Below are positions 60,370 to 64,000 of a stretch of DNA of 64,000 bases, one piece after another. The translations under genes and the position numbers were made by a program. This DNA comes from Neocallimastix lanati (nom. inval.) (taxonomy: Eukaryota; Neocallimastigomycota; Neocallimastigomycetes; Neocallimastigales; Neocallimastigaceae), in the NCBI GenBank assembly GCA_016946835.1, contig JACVTC010000099.1, positions 522,501 through 586,500 on the forward strand, read 5' to 3'. The notes below the pieces were generated by a model. That model was given only the letters and a program-made list of their open reading frames with translations, made no database searches and was not told the DNA's origin. Each line of letters opens with the position of its first letter. The stretch's first letter is position 1.

Positions 60370-63300
60370 TTGATTTTTATTTTATTAATTTTTTTGTTTT
60401 TTATTACTATTATGGAAATCCAATATATAAGAAATATGAATTTCATTCTAAGAGGTTCAAGGTGCCACGGTATTCCAATGAAGAATACGAAACTATTCTT
60501 TATCCGCGGACTTCGATCTTGGCCTGAAATCAAAATGAGAAGACATTTAAGGAAAACTCTGAATGATTTAAATATTAAGGTATTATCAATTAAAAGTATT
60601 GCTAATTTTAACGATTCATTCTTTAAAATTAAAATAGTAAGTAATGAAGAAGAAATAACATCTATTACTGAATGTATTGTTAATAGTTTCAAACGTGCTT
60701 CAATTAATGTTATTAATTGTAGCAAAAGGAGTCATAAATATAGTTTTTCTTCTCTCAAAAGGAAACATTTTGCCTTATCAGAAAAAGTGAATTCATCATA
60801 TGATATCAACTTATTCACTACTTCTATTTCAAATACAAGTTCAAATACAGATTTATGTTCAAGTTCAAGTACAAGTTCAAGTACAAGTTCAAGTACAATT
60901 TCAAGTTCAAGTTCAAGTACTAATTCAAATTCAAGTTTAGGTTCAATTTCAAATTTATGTTTAAATTCAGATTCAAGTTCAGATTCAAGTTCAAATCCCA
61001 GTTCAATCAATTATAATAATTCCAATCATATTAATAACACTTATATTAATAATAATACAGTTAAAGAATTTTCTCTATGTGTCAGTTGGAATACTAATGG
61101 ATGGAACTTTGATAAAAAAGACAGTGATGAATTCTTTATTTCAATGTACAAGCCACTTTTATTATGCTTTCAAGAAACAGGAAATGGTTCAGGTTCTACC
61201 AGTAAATATCCATGTCGAGTTTCATTAAAAAACTATAAACATTTCTTCAAAAAAGCTAATAATGAAATTCCTGGTAAAAGAGGACTTTATATAGGGTTTC
61301 ATAATTCTTGTCAAGCCTCTCTTGAAAACAACACTTATGAGTATATTATTTCTTTGTATACTTATAATTTTTTGGAATTTCACTAAATGTTCTATTGATA
61401 ATGTGTACGTACCTCATAGTGGCCATAGCCTTCATGCTAGAGCTGCTAGAATTGAAATATTGTCGTGGTTAAATAGTCACTCTTCTCATCCTTCAATGTT
61501 GGTTGGTGATTTTAATTTACCTACTGAGAAATTAGGTAATTTGCTCTCTAAATTTAGTAATTGGAAAATTCTTCCCTTATGGGGCTCCTCAATTTCATGG
61601 AGTAGAGGTAATAGAGAATCTGATATAGATCATGCGATTGTCAATGATCATATGTTAGATTTACTTTCATATGGTACTTTTATTGACTTTCCCTCATTTC
61701 GGATCATAAACCTTTATTAATAAAAGGTAAATGTTTTTCATTAGATAATTCAGATTATTCTTTCTCTCTGCCTAAAAAGACAGTTAAATGGGATAGATTA
61801 AAATGTATTAATGAAAAAGAATCAATTTTTGACAATAACTATTTTAGTGTATTAGAGGAAGTGATTCCAGATCCTAATATTAGTATTGATGATATTTCTA
61901 AGAAATTTATTTCAACTTCATTCAATATTGCTAAGGAACTTAATATCACGTCAATATCAGAAGTTAGAAAATCTTTTTTTCATATGTCACAGAAAATATT
62001 TAATTTGCAAAAACTCAAAATGAAATTATATAAAACCATTAAAAGAAGAGGTTCTTATCATAATTTAGATGAATTTGAAGAATTAATTGAAAAATATAAT
62101 AGAATGTGCAAAATTATTCATCATATGTGTAATATTTATAGGAAAACTGAATACCAACATTGGATCAATACAGGATGTGAATATATGAAATTTCATAACC
62201 CAAAGAAAGCTTGGAAATGGCTTAAAACAACAGCAAAAGTAGATAAATTTAAAAATACCTCAAATTCTCCAGTAAAGGACAAAAATGGTAAATTAGCTAC
62301 TTCTACTAAAGAACAGTTAGAAGTATGGTACAATCACTATAAAAAACTTGCTTCAAGCCATTCTGATATCAATAGTGCATTAATCGAATGGTCTAATAAA
62401 TTTTCCAATGGTACAATTAGGTATACGAGACACAATGAATGGGATATAAATCAAGACATCAGTATTGAAGAAATTAAAGAAGCAATTTTAGCTACTCCAA
62501 ATTATAAAGCTTCAGGCCCCGATGGAATTCCTATTGAATTTTATAAAGCTTTAATTCCTCCGGATGACGAAAATTCAGTAAATAATTCTTCTTCTGGTTT
62601 AAATTGTTTACAGAAGATATACACAAGAATTTGGAATGGAGAATTTCCTAGCACATGGAATGAAGCAAGTATTATATCTATTCCTAAAAAAGGAGATGAT
62701 CTATCTGATTGTGACAATTATTGAGGTATCTCTCTGATTAACAATGTTATTAAACTCATTTCGAAAATAGTCTCCAAAAGAATTTCGGAATATGGACTTA
62801 AAAATAATTTTATTAGGCCAGAGCAATTTGGATTTCGTACTAAAGAAGAATGTGTTAGTTTATTTATTTTAATTCGAGAAATTTGTCAAAGTGTAAAAAT
62901 GTTAATAAAGAAACTTACCTTGCTTTTCTAGATTTAAAAAAGACATACGATTCTGTTCCAATAGGTAATATTTTATATAAATTAGATGCTTTAGGTATTA
63001 GAGATAAATGTTATCAATTTATAAAAAATCTATATTTGACTTCCAAAGCCAGTGTTAATGATCAATATTCGGAATCTTTTAATATTATGAAAGGAGTTAG
63101 ACAAGGTTGCCCACTATCACCAATTCTTTTCAATCTATTTATTAATGACATTTTTAATGATTTTTCAGAACTTGGAATTCCTTTAGGCGAATCTAGATGT
63201 TGTGGTGGACTCTTTACAGATGATATTGTTCTATGCTCACCATCAAGAACCAAGTTAAAAAAAATGCTTAAGAAGGTAAATTAATGGGCTAAATTTAATA

Positions 63301-64000
63301 TAATGAATTTTGGAATTAATAAGTGTGCAACGATGGTGATTCGACCAGACACACCTCTTTTTCAAAATAAAAGAGATCCTATTTTTTATCTTGCTGGTCA
63401 ACCAATCCCATTAACTAAATGTTATACCTATTTAGGTATACTATTTGATAAAAGCTTATCGTTGAACCCTATTATTAAATTACTTAACTCTAAAGTTACT
63501 AAAGCTCTCTTTTCTGTTAGTAAATTTCTTTCGAATTCCAAAATTCCTATTCCATTTAAGAAGATTATAATTAACTCCTATATACTTAGTAAAGTCTCTT
63601 ACTTTGCACCTTTACTTGGTTCAAATAAAGCGAGAACAAATAATACTCAGAAATTAATTAATAAAAGATTAAGATGGGTTGCAGGTTTACAAAAAGTCAA
63701 ATCTTTTATCAATGTATATTCTATTTCAAAAGATTTAAATATTTCTCCATTGTCAGCTAAGTGTGTTTTGTCTCAAGTCAAATGTTTTGATAAATGGAAA
63801 GATTCAAATTGTATTATTTCCTATTTAGTTAATAATATTCCAAAATCTAGAAAATATACATGGACAAAAGAAAGTAGAACTCTTAAACGTAAACTAGAGA
63901 AAAGAGGTAATAACGATAATAAAATAAAGGATTTTTATTGGAAAAGAGATATGAAAATCAATTCTATTAAAGCTGAGTTTTATGACAAAAACAAATTCGA
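60370..64000 (+). mobile_element. Non-LTR (LINE-type) retrotransposon, runs past the window end
   Basis: A long plus-strand element with an AP-endonuclease followed by a reverse transcriptase and a C-terminal region open to the last base. The 5' boundary is unclear: coding-like sequence starts about 60412, right after the Copia relic. The 3' end lies outside the window. Base use is clearly less A/T-biased than the intergenic DNA. Confidence 0.88.
60412..64000 (+). pseudogene. LINE ORF: endonuclease and reverse transcriptase, few disabling changes
   Basis: N-terminal basic region, then a Ser/Thr-rich linker (about 60830-61010). The EEP/AP-type endonuclease has VSWNTNGW, CFQETGNG, MLVGDFNLP and SDHKPL. 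The reverse transcriptase has YKASGPDGIPIEF, EASIISIPKKG, GISLINNVIKLISKI, RPEQFGFR, LAFLDLKKTYDSV, GVRQGCPLSPILFN and the catalytic FTDDIVL. A segment with YLGILFDKS and LRWVAGLQK follows. Breaks: frameshifts near 61365 (T-run), 61695 and 62885; TGA at 62722-62724 where NYRGISL-type Arg is expected; TAA at 63282-63284. The enzyme would nick DNA and prime reverse transcription on it; as read it is inactive, but all key residues are present, so it is a young copy. Confidence 0.87.

Noticed and set aside
60273-60725. 150-codon minus-strand frame at the LINE start
   Set aside because: Antisense shadow of the LINE N-terminal region with no recognisable domain.

Overview
The window is extremely AT-rich eukaryotic nuclear DNA and most probably comes from an anaerobic gut fungus (Neocallimastigomycota, the Neocallimastix/Piromyces/Anaeromyces group). 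The grounds are long homopolymer and ATT/TTATTTA arrays between genes, GT-AG introns, a CotH protein ending in two cysteine-rich fungal dockerins (CBM10 fold), a secreted bacterial-type alpha-amylase with CBM26 and CBM25 starch-binding modules, two class C GPCR-like receptors whose ectodomain resembles a bacterial sugar-binding protein, and a secreted bacterial-type leucine-rich-repeat protein. The species cannot be fixed from the sequence alone.

Layout. 1-6.8 kb: AT-rich DNA with no gene, holding a large TTATTTA array. 6.8-10.0 kb (-): a six-exon PRP46/PLRG1 spliceosomal WD40 gene, the only core housekeeping gene. 11.2-14.1 kb (-): first SBP-7TM receptor, with one intron that carries an ATT microsatellite. 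16.6-18.6 kb: a MULE DNA transposon with terminal inverted repeats, a 9-bp target-site duplication and a frameshifted transposase. 19.7-21.0 kb (+): a second MULE relic. 23.9-26.0 kb (+): alpha-amylase. 26.9-29.9 kb (-): second SBP-7TM receptor, intronless. 31.8-34.1 kb (-): a third MULE with both TIRs, then a truncated fourth copy (-) and a fifth relic (+, 34.9-36.3 kb). 36.5-36.7 kb: a MITE. 40.2-40.9 kb (+): alpha/beta hydrolase. 44.0-46.3 kb (+): CotH kinase-like protein with two dockerins. 47.9-48.3 kb: CotH pseudogene. 50.7-52.4 kb (+): a second intact CotH protein without dockerin. 53.6-55.6 kb: decayed, relatively GC-rich elements plus a second, inverted MITE copy and another inverted-repeat element. 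57.4-58.1 kb (+): secreted LRR protein. 58.8-60.1 kb (-): Copia retrotransposon relic. 60.4-64.0 kb (+): non-LTR (LINE-type) retrotransposon with AP-endonuclease and reverse transcriptase, carrying a few disabling changes and running off the window.

Common theme. The host genes other than PRP46 mostly face the outside of the cell: starch degradation, CotH proteins (one able to dock to the cellulosome), possible nutrient-sensing receptors and a secreted LRR protein. They are intronless or nearly so and lie in a landscape built by MULE/MITE, Copia and LINE insertions. The MULE TIR word GCATTTCGCC recurs across the window and ties the autonomous relics to the MITEs. Most coding disruptions in the MULE relics fall in A-runs, so some may be assembly errors.
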